Positions 47,043 to 55,858 are shown, counted from the stretch's first letter. The stretch is 64,000 bases of DNA from Palsa-504 sp050698755 (GCA_050698755.1 JBOHCK010000001.1:1-64000), one strand, 5' to 3'. The notes: generated by a model not told the origin, from the letters alone. Numbers and translations: made by a program.

Positions 47043-47450
47043 TCAGCCCTGCTTGGTCTCCAAGAAGATCTTGTTGATCTCCTCGATCTTGGCCAGCAGC
47101 TCATCGGCCTTGTCCACGTCGGTGCTGCCCTTGGTGCCGGCCGCGCCGGCCAGCTTGGTGGCCTCGTTGAACAGCTGGTGCAGGTGCGGGTACTTCTCGA
47201 AGTGCGGCGGCTTGAAGTAGTCGGTCCATAGCACCCACAGGTGGTGCTTGACCAGCTCGGAGCGCTGTTCCTTGATGATCAGCGCACGGGTCCGGAACTC
47301 CGGGTCCGCGTTCTGGTGGTATTTCTGCGTTATCGCCTTGACGGATTCCGCCTCGATCCTGGCCTGCGCCGGGTCATAGACTCCGCAGGGCAGGTCGCAG
47401 TGGGCGTGGGCGATGGCCTTCGGCTCGAGCAGGCGGGTGAGCAGCGTCAT
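47043..47450 (-). CDS. sodN: Nickel superoxide dismutase
   Basis: A 135-residue precursor of NiSOD. The nickel hook HCDLPCGVYDP follows a short leader ending AHA, where SodX-type proteases cleave to expose the histidine that binds nickel through its amine. The rest is the four-helix bundle (VKAITQKYHQNADP, VKHHLWVLWTDYFKPPHFEKYP, TKLAGAAGTKGSTD). NiSOD is typical of streptomycetes and relatives and of marine bacteria, not of mycobacteria. ATG 47450 follows AAAGGGAA. It is divergent from sodX. Confidence 0.97.
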   Translation of the reverse strand: MTLLTRLLEPKAIAHAHCDLPCGVYDPAQARIEAESVKAITQKYHQNADPEFRTRALIIKEQRSELVKHHLWVLWTDYFKPPHFEKYPHLHQLFNEATKLAGAAGTKGSTDVDKADELLAKIEEINKIFLETKQG

Positions 47451-47513
47451 CGATTCCCTTTCTCCGACTCGTCAGCTTGTAGACCCGACACTAGCCCGTG
47501 CCCTGGAGGCGGC

Positions 47514-47822
47514 GTGCGCTGGCCCCTATTTCGCGTCATGGTCGCCGAACCCTCGATGGTGCCCGCCCTGCGCCCCGGCGACTGGCTGCTGGTCCGCCGC
47601 ACGCGCCGGATCCGCCCCGGCCAGATCGTGATTGCCCGCCACCCGGACCGGCAGGACTTCCTGCTCGTCAAGCGCGCCGCCCGCCGCCTGGCCAGCGGCT
47701 GGTGGCTCGAGTCGGACAACCCGGCCGCGGGCGCGACCGACAGCCGCCGCTTCGGCCCGGTCCCCGCCTCGCTGATCGAGGGCCGCGTCCTGCTGCGCTA
47801 CCGCCGCGCCCGCACCGGCTGA
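47514..47822 (+). CDS. sodX: Nickel-type superoxide dismutase maturation protease
   Basis: A 102-residue S24/S26-type peptidase: the catalytic Ser is in VAEPSMVPALRPGDWLLV, the Lys in FLLVKRAARRL, and the end GRVLLRYRRAR is standard. It removes the SodN leader before nickel loading. GTG 47514 has GGAGGC upstream; longer upstream frames run antisense to sodN. The divergent sodN/sodX arrangement is the usual one. Confidence 0.94.
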   Translation: MRWPLFRVMVAEPSMVPALRPGDWLLVRRTRRIRPGQIVIARHPDRQDFLLVKRAARRLASGWWLESDNPAAGATDSRRFGPVPASLIEGRVLLRYRRARTG

Positions 47823-47924
47823 GCGCCGTGCCCGGCCGCCCGCCCGCGCCTTTCCATTTAACCCGAACGAAAGGCGGCTCCCGCCACCGCCGCCCGACCC
47901 GGTTCCGTGGGTAGGCCGACACAA

Positions 47925-47960
47925 GCGTTGAGGGCCCCGCAGCTGCGGGGCCCTCAACGC
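47925..47960. terminator. 36-bp perfect palindrome, bidirectional terminator
   Basis: GCGTTGAGGGCCCCGCAG and its exact reverse complement abut at 47942/47943. It lies between the sodX stop and the permease stop, which converge on it. The folded RNA hairpin would be strong in both directions, with no T run. Confidence 0.75.
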
Positions 47961-47977
47961 CTTCAGCGTGCCTGGGC

Positions 47978-49906
47978 TCAGGCCGCTTGCTCCTCTCCGG
48001 GAACGGCGGCGGTGCCAGGAGGCGGCTTCGGGCCGACCGTCGCTTCGACGATCGCCTTGAGTTCGTCGGTGTAGAAACCGCTGAGAAGCGCGAGCCCGAA
48101 GGCGATCAGGCCGATGCCGAGCGCGATCAGGGTGCCCCAGGGGAACGCGAACGCCGGGACCTTCTCCGGGCCGAAGTAGCCGTAGTAGGACACCGGCAGC
48201 AGGCCCCACATGGCGGCGATGAACCACAGGCCGGCCCTGGTGTGCATGCGGCCGGTCTTGCCGGACAGCAGCCACAGGCACAGGCAGAAGAACGCGACGT
48301 CGCCGGCCTGGGCCCCGAAGTAGGTCGGGAATGACCAGGCGCTCGATGCGGGCGGAGTGACCCGCAGCAGCCAGCCGCCGCCCCACTGGATGTAGCACCA
48401 GGTACCGAGGTAGACCAGGTTCATGCCCTGGGCGAGCCAGTTCTTCACCGGGGTCTCGAACCAGCCGTGCTCCCTGGCGTAGTACCAGACGAAGATCGGC
48501 AGGCCGACGAAGACCGCGCCGTACACCTGGATCAGCGTCGAGTATCCGGACCAGTAGACCACCATCCAGGCGGCGCAGAACCCGACCGGCGCCATCACCC
48601 AGGCGAACGGGAGCCGGTACGGCCGGTACAGCTGCGGGGCGAACCGGCGGAACAAGAGCGTGCTGGTGCCGCCCATGATGTAGGTCAGCGCGGTGGCCGA
48701 GCTGATGAAGCCCACCAGCGTGTACCAGCTCGGCGTGGGGATGAAGAAGATGCACCCGATCACGAGCGCGACCACCAGGGAGAGCCACGGGATGTGCCAG
48801 CGGTTCGGCCGCTCGAGCGTCTTGGGCAGGGCGCCGTTCACCGCCAGGCCGTAGTTGGTCCTGGCGCTGGTGCCGAGGTAGACCCAGCCGGTGGCCGACG
48901 GCGAGATGCCCGCATCCACGACCAGGATGGTGGCCCAGGTGCCGAGCCAGCCGATGCCGGCCGCCTTGAACGCGTCCACCAGCGGCGAGGCTGACCAGGG
49001 GCTGCTAAGCAGGCCCGCCCAATCGCCCGGGTGCACCCCGGCGTTGTGCCAGTTGACCGCGCCGGTGAAGCCGATCTGGATGGTCACGTAGACGGCGAAC
49101 CCGATCACCACGGCCAGCACGGTGGCCAGCGGGACGTGCCGCTGCGGGTTCTTGGCCTCGCCCGCGTAGTCGAGGGCCTGCCGGAAACCGAGGTAGGAGA
49201 ACAGGATGCCGCTGCTGGAGATCGCGCCGAAGATGGCCGCCGTGCCGTAGGGCGCGAAGCCCTTCGTGCCCCCGAAGGCCAGTGAGGTGTAGTTGTTCTT
49301 GACCGTGAAGATGAACAGGAAGATCGCGGTCAGGGAGGGAATGATGATCTTCCACCAGGTCAGCCAGCGGTTTACCTCAGAAAGCAGCCGGACGCCGAAG
49401 TAGTTCAGGCAGAAGAAGAGCAGCATCAGGCCGATGCCGAACAAGATGCCCTGGGGCCACCTCATCTCCGGGACGCCGGCTTGCGTGACGAGGATCCCGC
49501 TGCTGGGTTCCTGGCCGCCGACGTAGGTGACGACGGCCTCGGCCTCGATGGCGGGCACGGTGATCGCCGACAGCCAGTAGGCCCAGCCCAGCAACCATCC
49601 GGTCCAGGGGCCGTGGGTGAGGGCCGGGTAGCGGACGATCGCGCCGCTGCGCGGCAGCATGCCGGCCGGCTCCATGTAGGTGAACGCGATGAAGATGATG
49701 AAGGCGCCGCCGATTGCCCAGGCCACGATCGCGGCCGGCCCGGCGAGCGCGGCGGACTTCAGCGCCGCGAACAGCCAGCCGGAGCCGATGATCGCCGTCA
49801 CCGACAAGAACAGCAGGTGGTTGAAGCCCATGGTCTTCCTGAGGCCTCGGTCGGCGGCCTCGAACTCCGCTGTACCTGCGACGTTCGCCTCTTGACCTAC
49901 AGCCAC
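47978..49906 (-). CDS. APC-family amino acid permease
   Basis: A 642-residue transporter with about 14 hydrophobic segments. After a charged leader the first helix reads MGFNHLLFLSVTAIIGSGWLFA, with the GSG substrate break of APC carriers. Further signs are YMEPAGMLPRSGAIVRYP, GFRQALDYAGEAKNPQRHVPLA (conserved loop) and FISSATALTYIMGGTSTLLFRR. The tail is hydrophilic. Members move amino acids or amines with protons; the substrate cannot be told. The start is GTG 49906. A 680-base gene-free stretch lies upstream. Confidence 0.88.
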   Translation of the reverse strand: MAVGQEANVAGTAEFEAADRGLRKTMGFNHLLFLSVTAIIGSGWLFAALKSAALAGPAAIVAWAIGGAFIIFIAFTYMEPAGMLPRSGAIVRYPALTHGPWTGWLLGWAYWLSAITVPAIEAEAVVTYVGGQEPSSGILVTQAGVPEMRWPQGILFGIGLMLLFFCLNYFGVRLLSEVNRWLTWWKIIIPSLTAIFLFIFTVKNNYTSLAFGGTKGFAPYGTAAIFGAISSSGILFSYLGFRQALDYAGEAKNPQRHVPLATVLAVVIGFAVYVTIQIGFTGAVNWHNAGVHPGDWAGLLSSPWSASPLVDAFKAAGIGWLGTWATILVVDAGISPSATGWVYLGTSARTNYGLAVNGALPKTLERPNRWHIPWLSLVVALVIGCIFFIPTPSWYTLVGFISSATALTYIMGGTSTLLFRRFAPQLYRPYRLPFAWVMAPVGFCAAWMVVYWSGYSTLIQVYGAVFVGLPIFVWYYAREHGWFETPVKNWLAQGMNLVYLGTWCYIQWGGGWLLRVTPPASSAWSFPTYFGAQAGDVAFFCLCLWLLSGKTGRMHTRAGLWFIAAMWGLLPVSYYGYFGPEKVPAFAFPWGTLIALGIGLIAFGLALLSGFYTDELKAIVEATVGPKPPPGTAAVPGEEQAA

Positions 49907-50584
49907 GACGGGTCACCTCGTTCTGCTGGCAGATCCAGCTGGTCGTGTTTGGGTATCGAATATCGCACGTTAGCCCGCTTGGCCATCCTGGTCTCTTCTC
50001 GCCTGGATCACCGGGTCCTCCCGCCGAGGCGTCGCCGCCAGGCGTACGACGCTCGACGGCCCGGAATCCCTCCCCATCCGGCCCGGGCGGGCCGACATCT
50101 ACCAACCTGGTGACCGGTACCGGGCAGTTTCAGTTGCGTGATGGATCTCGTTCCTGATCATGCCCCGCAGGGCTGGTTACCTACCGTGCGAAGCCTCCCC
50201 GGCACAGGTGAGCCTCTCGTATGCGCCGAGTGAGAACATCGTAGAGATCATCTCGATTGCTGAGAAGTGTTCCCCCGGATTCGTTTTCATAACGCAGGTC
50301 ACCTGGGTGTGTTGTCGCCCCTGGAGCCTGTTTGGGAGCCGCGTGCGGCTTGTGGCCTTGGCCACGATGCCGACGGCCCTGACCGATTGGGATTGCCCCG
50401 TGAAACGGCAGCGTTACATTAAATCGGGGCTGCGTTTACGCGGCGCCCACCGACTTCCCCGGCTCCGCCGGGTCCATGGCGCCGATCGGCTCCGCGGGGG
50501 CTGCCTCGTGCCCGCCGCGGCTCCCGCTCGGCATCCTCGCCGGCCTGTGCCGCTACGCCCTCGCCAGCCGCCGCGGCGGTGGAT
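49907..50584. other. 680-base stretch with no credible gene
   Basis: Short frames occur on both strands, but none has a ribosome-binding site with family-like protein. The segment is less GC rich in 50240-50420 than its neighbours. It should hold the permease promoter (minus strand), and TATCGAATATCG near 49950 is a repeated half-site. The rest may be eroded sequence. Confidence 0.5.
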
Positions 50585-51022
50585 TCACCTGTCGTGCGGC
50601 ACCACGACGACCGGGCAGTCCGCGTGGTGGGTCACCTGGGTGCTGACGGATCCCATCATCAGCCGGGCGAAGCCTCCGGTGCCGCGCGACCCGACCACCA
50701 GCATGTCCGCGTCCTGCGACGCGTCGATCAGCGCCTTGGCCGGTGAGTCGTTCACCACGCGCACCGTCACCGAGCCGGGCCGCTGCTCGCCAAGCTCGCT
50801 GGCGACCTTCTTCACAAGCTCCTTGGCCGAGGTGCGGGCCCGGTCCAGGCCCGAGGGATCCTCGCCGTAGTCTTCCCGGTTCCCGGTTGCCAGGCTTGGC
50901 ACCGCCGGGAGCACGGTCAGCACGGTGAGCTCGGCATGCCGAACCGCCGCCTCTTTCATCGCCCAGCTAAGCGCGTGTTCCGAGTGGACGGAGCCATCTA
51001 CTCCCACCACGATCCCGGTCAT
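50585..51022 (-). CDS. Universal stress protein (UspA family)
   Basis: A 145-residue single Usp domain: IVVGVDGSVHSEHALSWAM at the start, then the ATP-binding G-2X-G-9X-G(S/T) motif seen as GSRGTGGFARLMMGS followed by VSTQVTHHADCPVVVV. It is therefore an ATP-binding Usp, a class tied to dormancy and hypoxia in actinobacteria. ATG 51022 is chosen next to a GTG three bases earlier; GGAGAGGAG precedes both. A strong 24-bp dyad is 18 bases upstream. Confidence 0.92.
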   Translation of the reverse strand: MTGIVVGVDGSVHSEHALSWAMKEAAVRHAELTVLTVLPAVPSLATGNREDYGEDPSGLDRARTSAKELVKKVASELGEQRPGSVTVRVVNDSPAKALIDASQDADMLVVGSRGTGGFARLMMGSVSTQVTHHADCPVVVVPHDR

Positions 51023-51039
51023 CACCGTCTCCTCTCCCC

Positions 51040-51063
51040 GTGGCCACCGCCTGCGGTGGCCAC
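51040..51063. promoter_or_regulatory. 24-bp dyad upstream of the Usp gene
   Basis: GTGGCCACCGC and its exact complement GCGGTGGCCAC are separated by CT. It lies 18 bases before the Usp start codon on the minus strand, so it would occupy the untranslated leader or the -10 zone. It could be an operator or an RNA hairpin that gates translation. Confidence 0.55.
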
Positions 51064-51186
51064 AAAGCTCCTATTGCACATCATGCGCCCGCGACATCGC
51101 CGCACGCCATAAACAGCGGTCACGCCGGGGCTGGTGCCCACCCGGGAACACGAACGTCCCGCCCTCGCTATACGCTGACGCGCTGG

Positions 51187-51500
51187 TCACGCCGTGCCGG
51201 CACTGGTGGCCGGCGCCGCCCGGCCCGCCGCGCCTGCGGAGTCCTCGCCGCCGTCACGCGCCGGGAACGCGGAGACGTTCGCCCGGTTCATCTGGATGGT
51301 GATCTGTTCCGGGCCGATGAGGACGTCCTTGACAGCAGGCGCAGCACTCGCTGGCGTTCTTCGGTGGTGGCGGTGGCGGCGCTGTCCCGGAGCTGGGCGG
51401 GGAAGCCTTCCAGGTTGCCGGCGAGCTTGAGGTAGGCGTCGCGGTCGGCGGCCTGGGCGTCCAGGGCGGCGAGTTCGCAATAGCGCAGGTCAACCCACAT
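51187..51500 (-). pseudogene. Mosaic remnant: serine recombinase C-terminus joined to a CGNR tail
   Basis: On the minus strand RYCELAALDAQAADRDAYL to TEERQRVLRLL looks like the coiled end of a large serine recombinase. One missing base shifts the frame, and VKDVLIGPEQITI continues in another. This runs into MNRANVSAFPARDGGED, the ending of a CGNR zinc-finger protein. The DNA for that ending (51265-51291) is 26 of 27 bases identical to the same place in the intact CGNR gene (53549-53575). The piece is therefore a decayed mobile gene and a copied tail. Confidence 0.65.
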
Positions 51501-51539
51501 AACGCGCCTCAGGCGTGCCGGAGGCTGCCGGACGGTCCG

Positions 51540-53009
51540 CTACGTCGGGCTATCCGCTGGCGTGGCGGGCGCGCTGTCTGTATACGCCGATAGCCGGGCG
51601 GAGTAGATGGAGTATCCGTCGACGTGGAAGGCGACGAGCGTGGCGATCCCGGTCGCCGCCATCATGGGGACCATCAAAGCGAAGCCGCTATGGGTGAGCT
51701 CGAGCACGAGGGCGAGCCCGGACAGCGGCGCCTGCATGGCCGCGCCGATCATGGCGGCCGCGCCGATCATGGCGAACGCGCCGGACGGAGACCCGGGCCA
51801 GGCCAGGCTCCAGGCGATGCCCAGCCCGCCGCCGAGAACGGCCCCGGTGCTCAGCGTCGGGGTGAACAAGCCGCCGGATGCCCCGCTGCCCAGGCACAGG
51901 GCCGTGACCAGCGGCTTGAGCGCGAACAAGGTCAGCAGCAGGCCCAGGCCGCCGATGCCGAGGAAGGCGTCACGGGCCATGTCCAGGCCGTTCCCGAACA
52001 GCTGCGGGTACCAGATCCCGATGACCCCGAGGACGCCGAAGGCGATCACCGGCGCGAACAGCGCGGTGGTTCCCCGGGCGCGGTGATACGACACCCAGCC
52101 GATGAGCCTGATGTACCCGGCCGAGATCAGCCCGATGACCGGCCCGGCCAGCAGCGCCCAGGTCATCAGCGATCCGGTGAAGCGGTAGTCGGGGATGCCC
52201 TCGTAGACAGCGTGATCGGGCAGGTATATCCAGGCCGTGGCGGTCGCGATCCAGGAGCAGGCGAGGGCGGGCAGCATGACGGGCAGGGAGATGCTGCCGA
52301 TGAGGATCTCGGCGGTGAACAGGGCGCCGGCGAGCGGGACGTTGTAGACGGCGGCGAGCCCGGCACCGCCGCCGCACGCGACGAGCAACCGCCGCTGCTG
52401 CGCCGACAGGCCGCCCCAGTCAGCCAGGAGGCTGCCTGATGCGCCGCCGAGCAGCTTGGGCGCGGACTCTCGGCCGATCGAGGCGCCCATCCCGATGACG
52501 ATTTCGGAAATCACCGAGCTGCCCAGGCAGCGGCGGAACGACAGCCGCCCGTCCCCGCTCCAGACCGCCTCGTCGATCTCGGACGGCTCGCCCTGGGTGT
52601 AACGGCGCAGCAGGAACCAGGCGACACCGCCGACCGCACCCGCGATCAGCAAGGACCCGACCCGCCGCGCCGCGGATGCCTGCTCCACTCCGTGCTGCAG
52701 GCTGCCGGAGTGGTAGTCGAACGCCGCATACTGCACGTTGAACAAGATCAGCATCATCAGCGCGCCGAGCAGGCCGGCGGCGACGCCAGCCAGGATCACC
52801 ATCAGCCAGAACCGGGGGGTGAGGACCCCGGCCCCGCCGCTGGTGATGTTCGGCTGCTCCATGGCTCCGCGGCCGGACGGCATGCGCTGCTTCAGCAGCG
52901 GCTGCGGGCGCCGCACGCGCTCGCTGACCCTGCCCGGCCGCCGGCCGCCGGAAGTGCTGAGCCAGCGCGGCAGGCCAGGACGGCGTTCCCGGCCGTCAGG
53001 ACCGCTCAT
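51540..53009 (-). CDS. ClC-family chloride channel / antiporter
   Basis: A 489-residue ClC protein with about 12 hydrophobic helices after a basic N-terminus. Diagnostic sites: GMGASIGRESAPKLLGGASG (GxGREGP-like with the gating Glu kept, SAP in place of GP), GGGAGLAAVYNVPLAGALF, and GSGASGGLFTPTLSTGAVLGG (GxFxP). There is no CBS pair at the C-terminus. ATG 53009 has GGAG nine bases upstream and shares ATGA with the 53-residue gene before it. It may work as a Cl-/H+ exchanger under acid or ionic stress. Confidence 0.93.
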   Translation of the reverse strand: MSGPDGRERRPGLPRWLSTSGGRRPGRVSERVRRPQPLLKQRMPSGRGAMEQPNITSGGAGVLTPRFWLMVILAGVAAGLLGALMMLILFNVQYAAFDYHSGSLQHGVEQASAARRVGSLLIAGAVGGVAWFLLRRYTQGEPSEIDEAVWSGDGRLSFRRCLGSSVISEIVIGMGASIGRESAPKLLGGASGSLLADWGGLSAQQRRLLVACGGGAGLAAVYNVPLAGALFTAEILIGSISLPVMLPALACSWIATATAWIYLPDHAVYEGIPDYRFTGSLMTWALLAGPVIGLISAGYIRLIGWVSYHRARGTTALFAPVIAFGVLGVIGIWYPQLFGNGLDMARDAFLGIGGLGLLLTLFALKPLVTALCLGSGASGGLFTPTLSTGAVLGGGLGIAWSLAWPGSPSGAFAMIGAAAMIGAAMQAPLSGLALVLELTHSGFALMVPMMAATGIATLVAFHVDGYSIYSARLSAYTDSAPATPADSPT

Positions 53010-53167
53010 GCGAGTAGCTCCAGAGTGGCCAGGTAATCGGCTACCGAGTCCATGGCCGACAGCCGGAACACGTGCCAAGCCGGATCGTCCAGTTCGTCGG
53101 CAAGGATCGGTTCGGTGTTCTCGCTGCGGTCGCCGACAGCGACCGCAGCGGTCCGGTCCTTGGTCAC
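53006..53167 (-). CDS. 53-residue protein coupled to ClC
   Basis: Reading from GTG 53167 to TGA 53006-53008 gives a 53-residue acidic protein, TKDRTAAVAVGDRSENTEP then LADELDDPAWHVFRLSAMDS and a short end. It has no family that I know and no membrane segment. The start overlaps the SDR remnant's TGA (GTGA) and the stop overlaps the ClC start (ATGA), so it is bound in a coupled run. This placement, and codon use like its neighbours, argue for a real gene. Confidence 0.6.
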   Translation of the reverse strand: MTKDRTAAVAVGDRSENTEPILADELDDPAWHVFRLSAMDSVADYLATLELLA

Positions 53168-53480
53168 TGAGCCACCCAGCCAGGGTAGTAGGCTGCCGTG
53201 CCGTCGTCAACCGAGATGCACGCCCCGGTGATCCCCGACCCGGCGTCCGAAGCGAGCAGCACCGCGACGGCGGAGACCTCCTCGACGGTGACCGGCCGAC
53301 CCAGCACGGCGTCCCGACTGCAGCGGGCGACCACCTCATCAAGCCCTGACAGGCCGAGTCCCTTCCCGCCGCGTCGGCGGACCAGGCCGGTGACCACCAG
53401 TCCCGGGTAGATGACGTCCACGGTGATGCCGAGCGGCCCCGCCTCCTCCCTTGGCCACGGCCTTGGTCAGCCCGGCTCCT
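53164..53480 (-). pseudogene. Broken short-chain dehydrogenase remnant
   Basis: VDVIYPGLVVTGLVRR, LGRPVTVEEVSAVAVLLASDAGSGITGACISVDDGTA is the last third of an SDR, read from about 53421. The preceding part exists only in a different frame: GLTKAVAK continues into EEAGPLGITVD if one G of a GGG at 53449-53451 is removed. Upstream of 53480 nothing further is left; the CGNR gene's 3' end sits there. It is a 5'-truncated, frameshifted gene whose TGA is still used for coupling. Confidence 0.75.
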
Positions 53481-53488
53481 AACCCGCT

Positions 53489-54067
53489 CTACGCGATGGC
53501 GCCCGGAGCCTTGGCGTCTGGTTCGTCTTCGCCGCGCTTGCGGGCGCGGAACGCGGAAACGTTCGCCCGGTTCATGCAGCGGTCAGAGCAGTACCGCCTG
53601 GTGTTGCTGGTGCTGACGTCGATGAACACGCCCCGGCACCCCGCGGCCTGGCAGACGCCGAACCTGTCGATGCCCAGGTCCGTCAGCCTGACGGCCAGGC
53701 CCATGACCGCCCCGGCCGCGTACTTGTCCGCCACCGAACCGCTCTCCGTGTAGTGCACGTGCCACCGCTGGCCGTCGTGCCCGGATAGCTGCGGGTGGAC
53801 GGGATGCTGGATGAGCAGCGCGTTCAGGCGGGCCGCAGCGTCCTCCCCGTCGCCGTCGGCGCACGCGACGAAGAACGCGCGGAACTCCGCGCGCAGGCTC
53901 CGCAGCGCGTCCAGGTCGCCGCGAGTCACGCCCGTATTGAGATGCTCGCGGTCGGCGACGAGGGCACGCAGCCCGTCGAGGTTGGCCAGGCGGTCACCGT
54001 CCTCGCCCGCCCCACCGGCTGTATTCACGAGTCGAACCGCGAGTTCCGCGTAGGAGTTGAGATCCAC
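53489..54067 (-). CDS. CGNR zinc-finger protein (ABATE domain)
   Basis: A 192-residue protein with an N-terminal ABATE-like helical domain (SYAELAVRLVNTAG; LRSLRAEFRAFFVACADGD) and the C-terminal CGNR zinc finger CQAAGCRGVFIDVSTSNTRR then YCSDRCMNRANVSAFRARK. In this copy the G of CGNR reads M (CMNR). Such proteins are presumed regulators. GTG 54067 is preceded by AGGAACGGGA; longer upstream frames run antisense to the malic enzyme. It seems to have landed on the SDR gene (3' end abuts its remnant). Confidence 0.82.
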   Translation of the reverse strand: MDLNSYAELAVRLVNTAGGAGEDGDRLANLDGLRALVADREHLNTGVTRGDLDALRSLRAEFRAFFVACADGDGEDAAARLNALLIQHPVHPQLSGHDGQRWHVHYTESGSVADKYAAGAVMGLAVRLTDLGIDRFGVCQAAGCRGVFIDVSTSNTRRYCSDRCMNRANVSAFRARKRGEDEPDAKAPGAIA

Positions 54068-54301
54068 TCCCGTTCCTAGCTGCGGGAAGTTTGATGGTAA
54101 TGGCCAGGTGCCGGTATCGAGTATTACACCATCGGCCGGGCGGATGCCAGACCGATGGTCACGTTCTGTGGCACAATGGTCCGACGGGACACCCCCGTGT
54201 CCGAAGTCTTCATCGCACGGCAACCTCACCCGCAGCCGGTAAACCCGAGGCTGACCCACCGTCGCCGTGCCCCTCAATGACGATGACCAGGGGGTATTCC
54301 C

Positions 54302-55540
54302 ATGTCTGCAGAACCGGCTTTCCCCGCGCCCGCCTACGGGCCGCCCGCCCTCCTCAAAGAAGCGGGCCGTATGTCCGCGCGTGCCAATCCGGACGATCCG
54401 GTATTCGCCATGCACCGCGGCGGCAAGATCGGCGTTTCCCCGACCGTGGACGTCACCGACCGCGCCGCCCTGGCCCTGGCCTACACCCCCGGGGTGGCCC
54501 GCGTCTGCACCGCGATCGCCGAGGACCCCGAACTCGCGGGCGAGTTCACCTGGGTCTCCAACACCGTCGCGGTGGTCACCGACGGCACGGCCGTCCTCGG
54601 CCTGGGCGACATCGGCCCGAACGCCGCCATGCCAGTCATGGAGGGCAAGGCGTTGCTGTTCAAGCGGTTCGCCGGCGTCGACGCGGTGCCGATCTGCCTG
54701 GCCTGCACCGACCCGGACGAGATCGTGGCCACCGTGGCCGCGCTCGCGCCGAGCTTCGGCGGCATCAACCTGGAGGACATCTCGGCGCCACGCTGCTTCG
54801 AGATCGAGGACCGGCTGCGCGACCTGCTCGACATCCCGGTCTTCCACGACGATCAGCACGGCACCGCCATCGTGACGCTGGCCGCGCTGCGCAGCGCCGC
54901 CCGGGTCGCGGGCAAGGAACTCGGCGAACTCCGCGCCGTGGTCGCCGGGGCGGGAGCGTCCGGCGTGGCGGTGACCAAGATGCTGCTCCGAGCCGGGATC
55001 GGCGACATCGCGGTGTCGGACCGCCAGGGCCTGATCCACCGGGGCCGCGTCGGCCTGAACCCGGTCAAGGCCGCGCTCGCCGCCCGTACCAATAAGGCAG
55101 GCCTGAAGGGCTCGACCGAGTCGGCCCTGACGGGCGCCGACGTGTTCATCGGCCTGTCCAGCGGCACGGTGCCAGAGCCGGCCATCGCGGCGATGGCCCC
55201 CGACGCGATCGTCTTCGCGCTGTCCAACCCCGATCCCGAGGTCCACCCGGACGTCGCGGCCCGCCATGCCCTGGTCGTGGCCACCGGCCGCAGTGACTTC
55301 CCGAACCAGATCAACAACTCACTCGCCTTCCCCGGCGTCTTCCGCGGCGCCCTCGACGTGCGCGCCACCCGCATCACCGAGGGCATGAAGCTCGCCGCCG
55401 CCACGGCCATCACCCACCTGGTCGGCGCGGACGCCGCTCCCGGCTACGTCATCCCCAGCCAGTTCGACGACCGCGTCGCCCCCGCGGTGGCCGCCGCCGT
55501 AGCCGCCCAAGCCCGAGCCGAAGGCGTGGCCCGCCGCTAA
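54302..55540 (+). CDS. NAD(P)-dependent malic enzyme
   Basis: A 412-residue short bacterial malic enzyme: malate to pyruvate, CO2 and NAD(P)H. ALAYTPGVARVC (catalytic Tyr), EGKALLFKRFAG (Lys), INLEDISAPRCFEIE with HDDQHGTAIV (metal Asp/Glu), the Rossmann loop VVAGAGASGVAVTKMLL and LSNPDPEV, NQINNSLAFPG are all present. There is no phosphotransacetylase domain, so the enzyme is a compact MaeA-like form. ATG 54302 has AGGGGGT upstream. It stands alone, divergent from the CGNR gene across 234 bases with a dyad GATGGTAAT / ATTACACCATC (54092, 54123). Confidence 0.94.
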   Translation: MSAEPAFPAPAYGPPALLKEAGRMSARANPDDPVFAMHRGGKIGVSPTVDVTDRAALALAYTPGVARVCTAIAEDPELAGEFTWVSNTVAVVTDGTAVLGLGDIGPNAAMPVMEGKALLFKRFAGVDAVPICLACTDPDEIVATVAALAPSFGGINLEDISAPRCFEIEDRLRDLLDIPVFHDDQHGTAIVTLAALRSAARVAGKELGELRAVVAGAGASGVAVTKMLLRAGIGDIAVSDRQGLIHRGRVGLNPVKAALAARTNKAGLKGSTESALTGADVFIGLSSGTVPEPAIAAMAPDAIVFALSNPDPEVHPDVAARHALVVATGRSDFPNQINNSLAFPGVFRGALDVRATRITEGMKLAAATAITHLVGADAAPGYVIPSQFDDRVAPAVAAAVAAQARAEGVARR

Positions 55541-55628
55541 CTTCTTCTTTTTCCTCCGAACGACGTTGGTGTCACCCCCGCAACAACACGAGCCTCTCGC
55601 GTCACAGGGCCGCGGCAGGAACTCCCCA

Positions 55629-55674
55629 TGGGTGTGGCACCGTACCGATTCTTCCCTGTACGGTGCCACACCCA
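55629..55674. terminator. 17-bp stem hairpin after malic enzyme
   Basis: TGGGTGTGGCACCGTAC and its exact complement enclose a 12-base loop (cgattcttccct). It lies 90 bases after the malic enzyme stop and 185 bases before the MDR gene. Very stable for a transcription stop on either strand, without a T run. Confidence 0.7.
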
Positions 55675-55740
55675 CCGGTTCCGTACCGCCGCGGACCGGC
55701 CCGGCCCGACCCGCCCGCCCCGACCCGGCCGCCCCTGCCC

Positions 55741-55794
55741 GACCCGGACGCCCCGGCCTGACCCGCCGACCCGGACGCCCCGGCCTGACCCGCC
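55741..55794. repeat. Two exact 27-bp tandem copies
   Basis: gacccggacgccccggcc and tgacccgcc, repeated twice in full, with partial variants to the left. It sits in the gap between malic enzyme and the MDR gene (55541-55858), which otherwise holds only a hairpin and no credible gene. Confidence 0.85.
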
Positions 55795-55845
55795 GCTGCC
55801 CGGGCCTCCGCTGGCCCCTTCACTCCCGCGTTGTGTCTATCCCGA

Positions 55846-55851
55846 TAGGGT
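55846..55851 (+). promoter_or_regulatory. TAGGGT -10 element for a leaderless MDR gene
   Basis: TAGGGT is a good actinobacterial -10. The GTG that begins the MDR family-conserved sequence is at 55859, seven bases after it, which is where transcription would start. The message would then be leaderless. No ribosome-binding site is seen upstream of that GTG. Confidence 0.55.
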
Positions 55852-55858
55852 GTCGCTC

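Noticed and set aside
50160..50870. A 236-residue plus-strand frame
   Set aside because: Its second half is antisense to the Usp gene and the first half has no motif or ribosome-binding site.
53489..55267. A 592-residue minus-strand frame extending the CGNR gene
   Set aside because: Everything upstream of GTG 54067 is antisense to the malic enzyme; the CGNR family start is at 54067.
55628..55858. Longer start for the MDR gene at 55628
   Set aside because: The added 77 residues are translated hairpin and tandem repeat with no similarity to the MDR family.
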